A stretch of 64,000 nt of DNA from Maricaulis alexandrii. Lineage in GTDB: Bacteria > Pseudomonadota > Alphaproteobacteria > Caulobacterales > Maricaulaceae. The position numbers and the translations under genes are program-made. The stretch is taken from the NCBI RefSeq assembly GCF_005871165.1, contig NZ_SWKP01000008.1:248001-312000 (forward strand), written 5' to 3'. The notes below the pieces were generated by a model. That model saw nothing but the letters and a program-made list of their open reading frames with translations, did no database searches and was not told where the DNA came from. This document shows positions 53,266-63,171 of this stretch, in pieces (within the stretch, counting starts at the first letter, position 1; each line of letters starts with the position of its first letter).

Positions 53266-53597
53266 GCGGCACGCACCTCGCCATTGTCCAGCACCAGCGG
53301 GATCGGCGTCAGCCGGTCCCCGGCCGCTGGACCGCCCGTGCAGGTCCCGCCCTCCAGTTCGAAACTGGCGCCATGGACCGGGCAGACCAGGGTTTCCCCC
53401 TTGTGCAGGAGGCCGCGCCCGTCCGGCAGGGCCAGGGGCAGACCGGCATGCGGACACAAATTGCTCCAGCCGGTGACCCTATCGCCCTGCCGGACCAGCA
53501 GCACGGCCCCGCCTTCCCAGTCCGAGGCGCGGGCGCCGGGATCGGGCAGGTCATCCAGTTGCGCCAGGAGGGTTCCGCTGGGCGGTTTGGGTCTCAC
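53262..53597 (-). CDS. Rieske 2Fe-2S protein
   Basis: 111 residues. Cluster ligands Cys48 and His50 in LCPHAG and Cys72 and His75 in VCPVHGASF. A small Rieske ferredoxin-type protein like those serving dioxygenases or nitrite reductase, though no such enzyme is near. Last gene of the run tsaD-gpsA-yciI-rieske; start overlaps the YciI stop. Confidence 0.9.
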   Translation of the reverse strand: MRPKPPSGTLLAQLDDLPDPGARASDWEGGAVLLVRQGDRVTGWSNLCPHAGLPLALPDGRGLLHKGETLVCPVHGASFELEGGTCTGGPAAGDRLTPIPLVLDNGEVRAA

Positions 53598-53890
53598 GAG
53601 ACCAGGCCTTCGGGCGGATTGACCAGCCAGCGCCAGGGCGCGATCTCCACGTGTTCGAACAGGCCGGCCTTCTGATAGGGATCGCTCGCCAGCCAGACAT
53701 CCAGCTCCGCCCGGTCCTCGGCTTCCACGACCAGAAGCGAGCCCGCCATCTCCCCGGCCTCATTAAGCCAGGGTCCGGCAGCTTTCACACGCTCCCCGTC
53801 TCCGGTCAGCCAGGCGAAATGGTCCGCACGATTGGCCAGGCGCACATCCAGCGCCCCCGCCTTGTCGCGGGCATGAACAATGAACAGCAT
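53594..53890 (-). CDS. YciI-like protein
   Basis: 98 residues from the ATG at 53890, overlapping the gpsA stop by one base. [25 protein letters not shown], and WRWLVNPPEGLV fit the YciI fold (ferredoxin-like dimer with a conserved His-Asp pair). The function of this family is unknown. Between gpsA and the Rieske gene. Confidence 0.85.
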   Translation of the reverse strand: MLFIVHARDKAGALDVRLANRADHFAWLTGDGERVKAAGPWLNEAGEMAGSLLVVEAEDRAELDVWLASDPYQKAGLFEHVEIAPWRWLVNPPEGLVS

Positions 53891-54891
53891 CACAGGGCCT
53901 CGAGCGTGAAGGGTCGGGCCAGCAGGGATTCAATCGCTGCCTCGACACTGATCCGGCCGGCCAAGATATCGTCCACGGCCTGACAGATCGGCATGTCGAC
54001 ACCGTGGCGCTTGGCCAGCGCCACCACGGCCGGCGCGCTCGCCACGCCTTCGGTGACCGCCTTCCGGCTGGCGAGAATATCGTCCAGCGAGACCCCGCGC
54101 CCCAGCGCCAGTCCGCAGGACATGTTGCGCGATTGCGGGGAGGAACAGGTCAGGACCAGATCGCCCAGCCCGCACAAGCCAGCCAGCGTCTCGCGCTTGC
54201 CGCCCAGCGCCACGGCCAGGCGCGTCATCTCGGCGAAACCGCGCGAGATCAGCGCGGCATGGGCCGATTTGCCCAACTCGCGCCCTTCGGAAATCCCGCA
54301 GGCAATCGCCAGCACATTCTTCACGGCACCGCCGACTTCCGCGCCGACCAGATCCGTCGCCAGATAGGGCCGGAAGCGGCTCGTCCCCAGTGCTTCGATC
54401 AGGGCATTGCCGACCGCCTCATTCGTGCAGGCCAGGGTCACGGCCGTCGGCAGGCCCTTGGCCGTATCAATCGCGAAACTGGGGCCGGACAGGACCGCCG
54501 GCAGGGCCCGCGGAATCGTCTCGTGCAGCACATCCGTCATCAGGCTCAGCGAGGATTGCTCGATCCCCTTAGCACACAGCACGATCGGCACCCCATCACG
54601 CGCATAGGGCAGGAAGCCTTCCAGAACCCGCCGCAAATGCTGCGCCGGCGCGACTGCCAGGATCGCGTCGCAGGCGTCCAGGTCAGAGATCGCCGTGACG
54701 GCTTCCACCGCGTCCGACAGAGCCACGTCGGGCAAATAGACCGTGTTTTCGTGCTTGGTGTTGATCGCGTCGGCCACGTCCTGTTCGAAGGACCAGAGAC
54801 TGACATTGCGGCCGGCCAGGGCCGCGGTCTGGGCCAGGGCCGTGCCCCAGGCTCCGGCGCCGATGACGCCAATATGCTGGTAATCCGTCAC
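53890..54891 (-). CDS. gpsA: Glycerol-3-phosphate dehydrogenase [NAD(P)+]
   Basis: 333 residues. Rossmann motif [48 protein letters not shown] (catalytic Lys) and [16 protein letters not shown] are standard. Makes sn-glycerol-3-phosphate for phospholipids. Start overlaps the tsaD stop (ATGA). Confidence 0.96.
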   Translation of the reverse strand: MTDYQHIGVIGAGAWGTALAQTAALAGRNVSLWSFEQDVADAINTKHENTVYLPDVALSDAVEAVTAISDLDACDAILAVAPAQHLRRVLEGFLPYARDGVPIVLCAKGIEQSSLSLMTDVLHETIPRALPAVLSGPSFAIDTAKGLPTAVTLACTNEAVGNALIEALGTSRFRPYLATDLVGAEVGGAVKNVLAIACGISEGRELGKSAHAALISRGFAEMTRLAVALGGKRETLAGLCGLGDLVLTCSSPQSRNMSCGLALGRGVSLDDILASRKAVTEGVASAPAVVALAKRHGVDMPICQAVDDILAGRISVEAAIESLLARPFTLEAL

Positions 54892-56021
54892 GCCTTGGGT
54901 CCTTTCCGTCCGGAGCCGATTGCCGGGTCGAGCTTGGCCGAAACCGCGTCCAAAGGCCAGCGCGCCCGTGCCGGTGCATCCAGCTCATCCGTCTGGCCGC
55001 GCACCAGTTTTTCCAGTCCGGCCAAGGCAATCATGGCGGCATTGTCGGTGCACCATTTCATCGGCGGAGCAATCAGGCTGAAGCCGGCATGCCCGGCCGC
55101 CTCTTCCAGCGCGGCTCGGACGGTCCGGTTGGCCGCCACACCGCCGGCCACGACCAGGGGCCGGGGCTGGGCAATATCGGGATAGTCTTCCGCAAACCGG
55201 TCCATGGCGCGCTTTGTCCGGCTGGCCAGGGCACGGGCGATCGCCGCCTGGACCGAGGCGGCCAGATCGGCCCTGTCCTGTTCCGTCGGCGTCTCCAGCC
55301 CGTCCCAGATCTGCCGCGCTGCGGTCTTCAATCCGGCAAAGGAGAAGTCACAGCCCGGCTTGCCCTTGAGCGGGACCGGCAGATCGAACCGGGTCGCATC
55401 ACCCTCTTGCGCACAGCGCTCCAGTGCCGGGCCGCCCGGAAAGCCGAGCCCCAGCACCTTGGCCGTCTTGTCGAAGGCCTCACCGGCCGCATCATCCAGC
55501 GTCGAGCCCAGGCGGCGATACCGGCCGACCGCCTCGGCGATCAGCAATTGGGTATGTCCCCCGGACACCAGAAGCAGGAGATAGGGAAAATCCAGCGGCT
55601 CGCTGAGGCGCGGGGACAGGGCATGACCTTCCAGGTGGTTGACCGCGATCAGCGGCTTGCCCGAGCCCAGCGCCAGCCCCTTGGCCGTCATCAGGGCCGC
55701 CATCACGCCGCCGATCAGGCCGGGACCTGATGTCGCAGCAATCCCGTCCAGATCGGCCAGGGACAGACCGGCCTCGTTCAGGGCAGCTGCCGCCAAACCG
55801 TCCATCGCTTCGGCATGGGCGCGCGCCGCAATCTCAGGCACCACGCCGCCGAAGGGCGCATGCGCCTCGGTCTGGCCGAGCACGAGATCGGCCAGGACCT
55901 CAATCCGGCCGTCGGCCTGGCGGCGCAGAATGGCCGCCGCACTCTCATCACAGCTGGATTCCAGTCCCAGCACGATGAGTCCGTCGGCTTGCGTAGAGGA
56001 GGAAGGGGGGGCTAAGTCCAT
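54888..56021 (-). CDS. tsaD: tRNA threonylcarbamoyladenosine synthase subunit TsaD
   Basis: 377 residues. N-terminal [12 protein letters not shown], metal-binding His129 and His133 in [16 protein letters not shown], and [17 protein letters not shown]. Completes t6A37 of ANN-reading tRNAs with TsaB and TsaE; tsaE is in the same window. Divergent from hemC, with only 36 bases between starts. Confidence 0.97.
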   Translation of the reverse strand: MDLAPPSSSTQADGLIVLGLESSCDESAAAILRRQADGRIEVLADLVLGQTEAHAPFGGVVPEIAARAHAEAMDGLAAAALNEAGLSLADLDGIAATSGPGLIGGVMAALMTAKGLALGSGKPLIAVNHLEGHALSPRLSEPLDFPYLLLLVSGGHTQLLIAEAVGRYRRLGSTLDDAAGEAFDKTAKVLGLGFPGGPALERCAQEGDATRFDLPVPLKGKPGCDFSFAGLKTAARQIWDGLETPTEQDRADLAASVQAAIARALASRTKRAMDRFAEDYPDIAQPRPLVVAGGVAANRTVRAALEEAAGHAGFSLIAPPMKWCTDNAAMIALAGLEKLVRGQTDELDAPARARWPLDAVSAKLDPAIGSGRKGPKA

Positions 56022-56057
56022 GGCAGACCGATAGCCCCTCGACCAGGATCCTGCAAC

Positions 56058-57023
56058 GTGAAGCCGCCGTCCTCACCCCAGCCGATCGCCACGCGCCGCT
56101 CCCCCCTCGCCCTCTGGCAGGCCCGCGAGGTCCAGGCCCGGCTGGCCCGCGCCTGCGGGCTGGAAGGCGATGACGCCGATGCCGCCTTTCCGATCCTCGG
56201 CCTCGTCTCCACCGGCGACAAGATCCAGGACCGCACCCTTCTGGAGGCCGGAGGCAAGGGCCTGTTCACCAAGGAAATCGACGAGGCCCAGCTCTCCGGC
56301 GAGGCAGTCTATGCCGTTCATTCCATGAAGGATGTGCCGACCGAACTGCCCGACGGGCTGATACTGGGCGCCATTCTGGAGCGCGAGGATCCGCGCGACA
56401 TGCTGCTCGCCCGGGGTGGCGAGACCCGGCTGGCAGACCTGCCGGAAGGCGTGGTGGTCGGCACGGCCAGTCTGCGCCGCCAGGCCCAGCTGCTGCACGC
56501 CCGCCCGGACATCACGGTGGTGCCCTTGCGCGGCAATGTCGCCACGCGCCTGGGCAAGCTGGAGAGTGGTGAGGTCTATGCGACCTTCCTGGCCCGCGCC
56601 GGGCTGAAGCGCCTGCAACGCCCGGAAGCGGAGCGCGAGCCGCTGCCTTTCTCCGACATGCTGCCCGCCGTCGCCCAAGGGGCGATCGGTGTGGCCGCCC
56701 GCATTGATGACAGCGATGCCCGCACCCGTCTGACGGCTCTTGAGCACGTCCCGACCCGTATCGCGATCACGGCGGAACGGGCCTTCCTGAAAGCGCTGGA
56801 CGGCTCTTGCCGGACGCCGATCGCGGCCCATCTTAATAATGAATCAATGGATTTCACGGGCGAAGTCCTGACACCTGACGGTGTACAAAGATGGCAAAAA
56901 AGCCTGAGAATTGATCTGGCAACCACGACGCTCGAACAGGCGTTCGAGAGCGGCCAGCAATTGGGTCAGGCCATCCGGGACGATGCCGGAGACCGGCTCG
57001 AACAGGTTTTGGGAGTGGCATGA
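56058..57023 (+). CDS. hemC: Hydroxymethylbilane synthase (porphobilinogen deaminase)
   Basis: 321 residues from a GTG. The dipyrromethane cofactor attaches at Cys251 in [37 protein letters not shown] and [13 protein letters not shown] are family blocks. Assembles the linear tetrapyrrole for heme. Overlaps hemD by ATGA. Confidence 0.97.
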   Translation: MKPPSSPQPIATRRSPLALWQAREVQARLARACGLEGDDADAAFPILGLVSTGDKIQDRTLLEAGGKGLFTKEIDEAQLSGEAVYAVHSMKDVPTELPDGLILGAILEREDPRDMLLARGGETRLADLPEGVVVGTASLRRQAQLLHARPDITVVPLRGNVATRLGKLESGEVYATFLARAGLKRLQRPEAEREPLPFSDMLPAVAQGAIGVAARIDDSDARTRLTALEHVPTRIAITAERAFLKALDGSCRTPIAAHLNNESMDFTGEVLTPDGVQRWQKSLRIDLATTTLEQAFESGQQLGQAIRDDAGDRLEQVLGVA

Positions 57024-57757
57024 CGGTATTGGTGACCCGCGGTTGGCCTGGCGCCGAGCGAACTGCAGCAGGACTGCGGGACATGGGCATTGATCCCATC
57101 ATTTCACCTGTCCTGGACATCAATTTCCGCGCCCGCATCGATGCCGACCTCACCGACGTCCAGGCCCTGATTTTCACCAGCGCCAATGGTGTGCGTGCCT
57201 GGGGGCCCCGACGCGATGAGCGCGACCTCACCGTGTTTGCCGTCGGCGACAACACCGCTGAAGCGGCGCGCAAGATCGGCTTCAAGAAAGTCCATTCCGC
57301 CAACGGCAATAGCGATGATCTGGCCACCCTGATCAAACGCAAGACCCGGCCTGAGAAGGGCGAGTTGCTGCATATCCGGGGCATTCATGTCGCCGGCGAC
57401 CTGGCCGGGGCCCTGCGCCCGGACGGGTTCAAACTGCGCGATGCCATCGGCTATGGCGCCATTCCGGTCGACACGCTGAGCGAAGAGGCGATTGCCGCCA
57501 TCGTGTCCGGTTCGCCGCTCTCCGTGCTGATCCATTCGCCCCGCGCCGCCAAGACCTTTCTCGACCTGCTCAAGAAGTTCGGCCTGCACCACTGGCTGGG
57601 CTCCGTCAGCGTGTACGGAATCTCCGAGAAAAGCCTGGAACCGCTCAAGGGCGCGGGCTTTGGCGCCCTCATTCCCGCCGCCGCTCCGACGGAAGCAGCG
57701 ATGCTGGCACTGCTCGATGAAAGTTCGGAACTGGCGCAGGCTTCCAACGCGTCCTAA
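57020..57757 (+). CDS. hemD: Uroporphyrinogen-III synthase
   Basis: 245 residues. Diverged family with recognisable VLVTRGWPGAERTA, ALIFTSANGVRAW, VFAVGDNTAEAAR and LIHSPRAAKTF. Closes and isomerises the bilane. Identity supported by hemC immediately upstream (ATGA overlap) and hemY downstream. Confidence 0.94.
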   Translation: MTVLVTRGWPGAERTAAGLRDMGIDPIISPVLDINFRARIDADLTDVQALIFTSANGVRAWGPRRDERDLTVFAVGDNTAEAARKIGFKKVHSANGNSDDLATLIKRKTRPEKGELLHIRGIHVAGDLAGALRPDGFKLRDAIGYGAIPVDTLSEEAIAAIVSGSPLSVLIHSPRAAKTFLDLLKKFGLHHWLGSVSVYGISEKSLEPLKGAGFGALIPAAAPTEAAMLALLDESSELAQASNAS

Positions 57758-57790
57758 GCTGGACGAAATTTGCGCGAATCATGGGCCAAA

Positions 57791-59107
57791 ATGGCTGACC
57801 CGAACGACACTCTCGACCCCGAACCTGTCGATGCCGAGTTCGAGCCGGCAGGCGACACGCCCCCCGCAGACAAGGCGTCGCGGCGCGGGCCCGGCTGGAC
57901 CTCGCTGATCCTGGTTTTCCTGCTCTCCACGGCTGCCGGTGGCGCGCTGGGCTATGCCGGTCAGGCCTGGCTGGATAACACCACCAATCCGGTCGACACC
58001 GGCGCCGATGCGCGCGCCGCCCTGTCCGGTGATCTGGAGGCGCTGACGGCCCGTCTGGCGGCTCTGGAAAATGCCGATCCGGTGTCCCCGGTCGACGACA
58101 CGGCCCGGGCCTCGATCGAGACTCTCCTCACACGGCTTGACGCGCTGGAGAACCGTCCGGTCCCCGCTGCGAATGGCGCGCCTGTCGACCTCACCGCCAT
58201 CGAGGCCCGCCTCGCCGCCCTGGAAAACGCCCCGGCCACCGACGCAGAGCCCTTCGATCTGACCGCAATGGAATCCCGCCTGTCCGCCCTCGAGACTGGC
58301 GCTGACGACACCCGTGACCTCGCCAGCCAGGCGCTGGACACGGCCCGGACCGCCTCGCAATCCGGCGTCGATCCGCAAATCCTGCAAAACCTCACCCAGC
58401 GCATCGCCGACCTGGAAGCCGCCGGGGACCAGAATGCGATCGCCTTTGACGATCCGGCGCCCCGGATCGCCGAACTCCAGGCCGAGTTGGACCGCCTGAC
58501 AACCGAACTCGCCGAGACGCGGAGCCTGGCGGAAACCGCCCAGTCGCGCGCCTCCGATGCCGCCGCCTCGGCCCAATCCGCCGCTGACCGGCCCGATACC
58601 GGCAACGCCGACCGCCAGCTCGCCGCCCGCGCCCTGGCGCTGACCGCCCTGCGCGAAATGGCCCAGACCGGGGACAGTTTCGAAGCCGAGCGCGCCGCCC
58701 TCGCCCGCCTCTGGCGCGACAATGCCGATCTGGCCGCCCTGGCCAGCGTCGCCCGCGCCGGCGTGCCGACGCGCGACCAGCTGGAAGCGAGCTATCCCGG
58801 CGAGACCATCCGCGAAGCCGCGGGACCGGGCCGTGTCTTTTTCGGCCTGATCGCCGTGCGCCAGACCGATGGCGAAAGCGACAGCAGTGGACCAATGGCG
58901 ATCACCGCCCTGGCGGAAACCCGGCTGGCCGAAAACGATCTGGACAGCGCCATCACCCTGACAGAACAACTCTCCGGCCCGGCCCTGGAGGCTGCCCGCG
59001 ACTGGCTCATTGCCGCCCGCGCCCGCCAGGATGTCGACCAACGCCTGCTCTCGCTGCGCCAGACACTTGCCGACGAGGCCGCCGCGCGGGGAGAAGATCC
59101 GTCATGA
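57791..59107 (+). CDS. Mic60/mitofilin-like inner membrane protein
   Basis: 438 residues from the ATG at 57791 (a TTG at 57770 is possible). N-terminal acidic/Pro-rich cytoplasmic segment, one membrane helix (about 40-60, SLILVFLLSTAAGGALGYAG), a long coiled coil (about 70-290 with LEALTARLAALEN-type heptads) and a C-terminal mitofilin-like domain (ALTALREMAQTGDSFEAER, ALARLWRDN, AVRQTDGES). Alphaproteobacterial Mic60 is known to shape membrane invaginations and to sit in this heme operon position. Stop overlaps hemY (ATGA). Confidence 0.85.
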   Translation: MADPNDTLDPEPVDAEFEPAGDTPPADKASRRGPGWTSLILVFLLSTAAGGALGYAGQAWLDNTTNPVDTGADARAALSGDLEALTARLAALENADPVSPVDDTARASIETLLTRLDALENRPVPAANGAPVDLTAIEARLAALENAPATDAEPFDLTAMESRLSALETGADDTRDLASQALDTARTASQSGVDPQILQNLTQRIADLEAAGDQNAIAFDDPAPRIAELQAELDRLTTELAETRSLAETAQSRASDAAASAQSAADRPDTGNADRQLAARALALTALREMAQTGDSFEAERAALARLWRDNADLAALASVARAGVPTRDQLEASYPGETIREAAGPGRVFFGLIAVRQTDGESDSSGPMAITALAETRLAENDLDSAITLTEQLSGPALEAARDWLIAARARQDVDQRLLSLRQTLADEAAARGEDPS

Positions 59108-60573
59108 TCCGCCTCATCCTTGCCGTCGTCTTTGCGCTCCTGACCGCCGCGCTGGGTGCCTTCCTCGCCCTCAATCCGGGCACGGCCGCCTTCGAATTCC
59201 TCGGCTGGCAGATGGAAATGCCTTTCGTGGTCGCCGCCGGCGGCACCATCCTGTTCGCCTTCCTCTTCCTCGTCCTGTGGTGGGGCATCTATCTGCTCTG
59301 GACCTCGCCGGACAAGGTGAAGTCCTTCTTCAAGCGCCGCCGCCGTGAACAGGGCTATGACGCGCTGGAACGCGCCCTGATCGCCTCGGCCGCCGGGGAT
59401 GGCGAAGCCGCGGTCCGCCAGGCCGCCCGTGCTGATGCCCTGCTGGAACGCCCCGCCCTGTCCCGCCTGCTCGCCGCCCGCGCCGCCGAGGCGGCCGGCA
59501 ATCTGGACGGCGCGGAGACGCATTACGAAGCCCTGCTGGAAGACCAGCGCACCCGCGTCGTCGCCCGCCGGGGTCTCGCCCAGCTGGCCCATGACCGGGG
59601 TGACCATTCCGCAACCCAGACCCATGCCGCCGACGCCTTCCAGCAGGCCAAGGGCGCCCGCTGGGCCTTTGAAGCCCTGTTCGACAGCCAGGTTGCACAG
59701 GGCCGCTGGGACGAAGCCGTCACCACGCTCAATGAAGGCGAGAAGCGCAAGCATGTCGGCCCGGATGTCGCCCGCCGCCGCCGCGCTGTCCTGCTCACCG
59801 CTGCCGCGCTGGAGTGCGAGCAGAGCGATGCCGAGAAGGCTCGCGAATGGGCGTCCAGTGCCCATCGCAATGCGCCGGGCTTTGCCCCGGCTGCGGCCCT
59901 CGCCGCCCGGCTTCTCGCTGATGGACGCCGCCACAAGCGCGCGGCCGAAGTGCTGGAGGCCGCCTGGGCGGCCAATCCACACCCGGCTCTGGCCCACGCC
60001 TATCGTGAACTGCGCAAGTCCGACAGCAAGGCCAAGCGCCTGGAACGCCTGCGCGGCTTGGCCAGCCTCAATCCGGGCCACCGGGAAAGCCAGCTGGTCC
60101 AGATCCAGGTCGCCCTGGAAGACAGCGATGCGCCGGCCGCCCGCGCCGCCCTCGATCCGCTGCTGAAGAATAATGACGCGCCGTCCTCGCGCCTGTGCGC
60201 CCTGGCCGCCCGCCTCGCCCGGCTGGAAGGCAAGGATGAGGAGGCCCGCCGCTGGATGACCAAGGCCTCCCATGCCGCCACCGAGGCGGACTGGTCCGAC
60301 ATCGACCCGGATGGCCGGCTCTTCGCCTACACCGCGGATGACTGGAAGCGCATGGTCTATGCCTATGGCGATGAGAACAAGCTGACGCATCCGCGCTATG
60401 AGCGCTTCGAGCGCTATGCCGAAGCGGTACCGGAAACCGCCCTGCTGGAAGCCCCGCGCCCGAAGAAGGCCGCCGCCTCCCGCGCTGCCGCCAGCTTTGC
60501 CGAACCCGCCCCGCGCATGCCCGATGATCCCGGTGTGGGGGACGAGGATGACGAGGACGGCGCCACGGCATGA
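59104..60573 (+). CDS. hemY: HemY-type TPR membrane protein
   Basis: 489 residues. Two N-terminal membrane helices (about 3-25 and 40-65: VVAAGGTILFAFLFLVLWWGIYLLW), then TPR-like helical repeats to about residue 420 (ALIASAAGDGEAAVRQAARADALL and similar). An acidic C-terminal end (DDPGVGDEDDEDG). HemY of this type associates with heme synthesis but is not the protoporphyrinogen oxidase of Gram-positives. Follows hemC-hemD-mic60. Confidence 0.9.
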   Translation: MIRLILAVVFALLTAALGAFLALNPGTAAFEFLGWQMEMPFVVAAGGTILFAFLFLVLWWGIYLLWTSPDKVKSFFKRRRREQGYDALERALIASAAGDGEAAVRQAARADALLERPALSRLLAARAAEAAGNLDGAETHYEALLEDQRTRVVARRGLAQLAHDRGDHSATQTHAADAFQQAKGARWAFEALFDSQVAQGRWDEAVTTLNEGEKRKHVGPDVARRRRAVLLTAAALECEQSDAEKAREWASSAHRNAPGFAPAAALAARLLADGRRHKRAAEVLEAAWAANPHPALAHAYRELRKSDSKAKRLERLRGLASLNPGHRESQLVQIQVALEDSDAPAARAALDPLLKNNDAPSSRLCALAARLARLEGKDEEARRWMTKASHAATEADWSDIDPDGRLFAYTADDWKRMVYAYGDENKLTHPRYERFERYAEAVPETALLEAPRPKKAAASRAAASFAEPAPRMPDDPGVGDEDDEDGATA

Positions 60574-61190
60574 CCACGCCCGTGACGCTGCTCGGCATTG
60601 TCGGAGGCTCGGCCTCCGGCAAGACCTGTCTGGCCGAAGAGATTGCCCGCCAGAATGCCCATGCCGGCACCTATGTCCTGTCCGAGGATGACTACTATGT
60701 CGATGCCGGCAATAGGCCCGGCTTCGATCCCAACCGGTTCAATTTCGACGAGCCGGCCGCCAAGGATCACGACCTGCTCCTGGCCCATCTGGAAGCGTTG
60801 AAAGCGGGACAGGCCGTGCAGGCCCCGCTCTATGATTTCACCACGCACTGCCGGCGGGACGAGACACAATGGCTGGAACCGGCCCCGCTCGTCGTCATTG
60901 AAGGCCTGCACCTGCTGGCCAGCACCGCCATTGCCCGCGTTCTGGACCTGTCCGTCTTTGTGGAGGCCGACCGGGATGTCCGCTTCCAGCGCCGCCTGGC
61001 CCGCGATGTGGCCGAGCGCGGACGTCAGCCGGACTTCGTGAAACACCAGTTCGAAACCCTGGTCGACCCGATGCATCGCACCCATATCGAGCCGCAGAAA
61101 ACCCGCGCCGATCTGGTCATCGAGAATATGGGCGCACCGGACTTCAAACAGCTCGCCGAGCCGGTTCTCGCACGCCTGAATGACCAGTGA
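60570..61190 (+). CDS. udk: Uridine kinase family protein
   Basis: 206 residues overlapping hemY by ATGA. P-loop GGSASGKT at 12-19, LSEDDYY, FNFDEPAAKDHDLLLAHL, APLYDFTTH and VIEGLHLL are the uridine kinase family blocks. Phosphorylates uridine/cytidine; a phosphoribulokinase-like role is unlikely. Final gene of the heme-operon run. Confidence 0.9.
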   Translation: MTTPVTLLGIVGGSASGKTCLAEEIARQNAHAGTYVLSEDDYYVDAGNRPGFDPNRFNFDEPAAKDHDLLLAHLEALKAGQAVQAPLYDFTTHCRRDETQWLEPAPLVVIEGLHLLASTAIARVLDLSVFVEADRDVRFQRRLARDVAERGRQPDFVKHQFETLVDPMHRTHIEPQKTRADLVIENMGAPDFKQLAEPVLARLNDQ

Positions 61191-61289
61191 TTTTCCTGCT
61201 GCACCGGGGCTTGCCCCTCCCGCATTTCGCGGGTAGGTTCCGCCGCCTCTCGCCGGTGATTTTGCACAGGCGGGACGCCTGAATGGCAG

Positions 61290-61365
<76 letters not shown>

Positions 61366-61516
61366 CTCTTCCTCCATTGTTCCCGCTCCGCTCGACCCGC
61401 GCCTGTCGCCGATTTCGGCGTTGGGGTCGATGCTCACCTGGAACGCGCTCAAGGCTGGGGCCAGCGAGATTTGTCAGACGCGTCCGCCAGCCCCACCTCG
61501 TTCTCGCTCCGCTCGG

Positions 61517-61696
61517 TCAAAGCGGGTCGGCGCTTGGCGCGTCGACCTCCGCTTCGCTGACACGCAGAGCGATGTCCGAAGCCGGTTCGGGCGCGGCCAG
61601 GGTGACCAGGCCGGTCAACCAGAAAGCCAGAATGATGAGGCCCGCCAGCATGGTGAGAAAATCGGGCAGGGTCGGGGCGCGATAGATGATCGGCAT
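61517..61696 (-). CDS. Small membrane protein, unknown
   Basis: 59 residues from the ATG at 61696. One clear membrane helix (FLTMLAGLIILAFWLTGLVTL) and an acidic end (EAEVDAPSADPL). Lies 29 bases downstream of the DUF1772 gene on the same strand, so probably the last gene of that operon. Confidence 0.6.
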   Translation of the reverse strand: MPIIYRAPTLPDFLTMLAGLIILAFWLTGLVTLAAPEPASDIALRVSEAEVDAPSADPL

Positions 61697-61725
61697 GGTG
61701 AGACATCCTGTTTGGAGAGGGAGGG

Positions 61726-62214
61726 TCAGGCGGCCGACAGCGCCGCCAGTATGAGGGCGAGGGCGGCCAGGGCGCAGGCCGCGGTGCGGACATGATTGAG
61801 CCGCGTCCACTGACGTGAATACGTGCCCCAGAAGGCCTGCCCGTCAGGCCGATCAACCGGCAGACGGTCGAGGCGGCGGTTCAGGGGAACATTGCCCAGA
61901 AGCGTGACGAAGAGGGCGCCGACGCCATAGACCAGAGCAGCCAGGACCACGAGCACCCGCTCCGCTCCGTCCAGCTTGGACAGGGAAAGCCAGGCCAGAC
62001 CGGCCAGCCCCGGCACCAGCAGGAGGAAAACGATCAGGAAGACCGAGCGCAAGACGGTCCGGTTCAGGCTCTGCATTGACGCCATGCCTGCGACCGAACC
62101 GGCCTGGATGAAGCCCCGCATCAGAAAGTCGGAAAAGGCCAGGAAGACCCCCGCCATGACGGCACAGAGCAGGCCGGCAAGTCCCAGGATATGGGGAAGG
62201 ATTGCGCTCAGCAT
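61726..62214 (-). CDS. DUF1772-domain membrane protein
   Basis: 162 residues with four hydrophobic segments (ILGLAGLLCAVMAGVFLAF; VFLIVFLLLVPGLAGLAWL; VLVVLAALVYGVGALFV; AALALILAALSAA) and the family ending GNVPLNRRLDRL and RQWTRLNHVRTAA. The DUF1772 group includes anthrone-oxygenase-like proteins of uncertain activity. Starts right at the stop of the NmrA-like gene. Confidence 0.85.
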   Translation of the reverse strand: MLSAILPHILGLAGLLCAVMAGVFLAFSDFLMRGFIQAGSVAGMASMQSLNRTVLRSVFLIVFLLLVPGLAGLAWLSLSKLDGAERVLVVLAALVYGVGALFVTLLGNVPLNRRLDRLPVDRPDGQAFWGTYSRQWTRLNHVRTAACALAALALILAALSAA

Positions 62215-63075
62215 TCAGGCCTCCACGCGCGGGGCCCTGGACCAGACCTCCTGATCAGCGCTTTCACGGGCAAAGTCCCGGAAATCCTTCGGGGGCCGCC
62301 CGAGCGCCCGCTGCACGCCATCGGTCAGCTTCGCATTCCGACCGTCCAGGACCGTGGCGAACAGATAGTCCAGCAGTCCGGCCATCGGTTCCGGCACACC
62401 CTCATCGGCCAGGGCGTCCAGGAAGGCCTGCCGCGGCAGGTCGATATAGCTCACGCGCCGGCCCAAGACCGTCGACAATTCCTCTGCAATATCCGCAAAA
62501 GTCAAAAGCCGCGGGCCGGTCACTTCATAGACTTCACCGGAATGTCCCGGCTCTGTCAGCGCAGCGACGGCGACATCCGCGATATCGTCGACATCAATGA
62601 AGGGTTCCGGCGTCTGGCCGGCCGGCAGGGCCAGCACGCCCGCCTCGATCATGGGGTGGAAAGCCCCTTCGGAGAAATTCTGGTTGAACCAGCTGGCCCG
62701 CACGATCGTCCAGTCCAGTCCGCTGTGCTGGACGATGCGCTCGCACGCCTGGGCATCCGGCTCGCCCCGTCCGGAGAGAAGGACGATGCGGGCCACATCC
62801 ATTGTGGCGGCCAGATCGACGAAGCGGCGGATATCGGACCGGGCCTGGGGCAGGGCGAGATCCGGGGAGTAGGTCAGATAGACCTGGCTCACCCCGTCCA
62901 GGGCCTGGGCCCAGCCCTCCGGCCGGTTCCAATCAAAGGCGGGATGCGAAGAGCGGGACACGCCCCGCACACTGTGGCCGCGATCTGTCAGCCGGTCTGC
63001 CACACGGCGGCCGGTCTTGCCGGACGCGCCGACGATGAGGGTCAGACCGGTCTGGGCCGGATGGGTTCGGGTCAT
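62215..63075 (-). CDS. NmrA-like NAD(P)-binding protein
   Basis: 286 residues. N-terminal dinucleotide-binding LIVGASGKTGRRVADRL, then atypical-SDR features (IVLLSGRGEPDAQ, ASWFNQNFSEGAF, VEEVTGPRLLTF-like). Resembles NmrA/QorB proteins that sense or bind NAD(P)H and act as redox-linked regulators or quinone reductases. Divergent from the TetR gene, 96 bases apart, and likely its target. Confidence 0.85.
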   Translation of the reverse strand: MTRTHPAQTGLTLIVGASGKTGRRVADRLTDRGHSVRGVSRSSHPAFDWNRPEGWAQALDGVSQVYLTYSPDLALPQARSDIRRFVDLAATMDVARIVLLSGRGEPDAQACERIVQHSGLDWTIVRASWFNQNFSEGAFHPMIEAGVLALPAGQTPEPFIDVDDIADVAVAALTEPGHSGEVYEVTGPRLLTFADIAEELSTVLGRRVSYIDLPRQAFLDALADEGVPEPMAGLLDYLFATVLDGRNAKLTDGVQRALGRPPKDFRDFARESADQEVWSRAPRVEA

Positions 63076-63104
63076 GATGAAGCCTCCTGATCAGCTTAAC
63101 ACGA

Positions 63105-63117
63105 TGTAAACTTTACA
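63105..63117. promoter_or_regulatory. Palindrome 1 in the NmrA/TetR intergenic region
   Basis: TGTAAACTTTACA, perfect six-base arms around one central base, in the 96-base divergent gap. Possible TetR-family operator for the NmrA-like operon. Confidence 0.45.
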
Positions 63118-63135
63118 CGGCGTCAATATGGCGGA

Positions 63136-63152
63136 CTTGACACCGTGTCAAG
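63136..63152. promoter_or_regulatory. Palindrome 2 in the NmrA/TetR intergenic region
   Basis: CTTGACACCGTGTCAAG, eight-base arms around a central C. It overlaps a TTGACA that could be a -35 element in either direction, 19 bases before the TetR ATG. Good candidate for the TetR autoregulatory operator. Confidence 0.5.
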
Positions 63153-63171
63153 CGTTTCCGAAAACAGGGTC

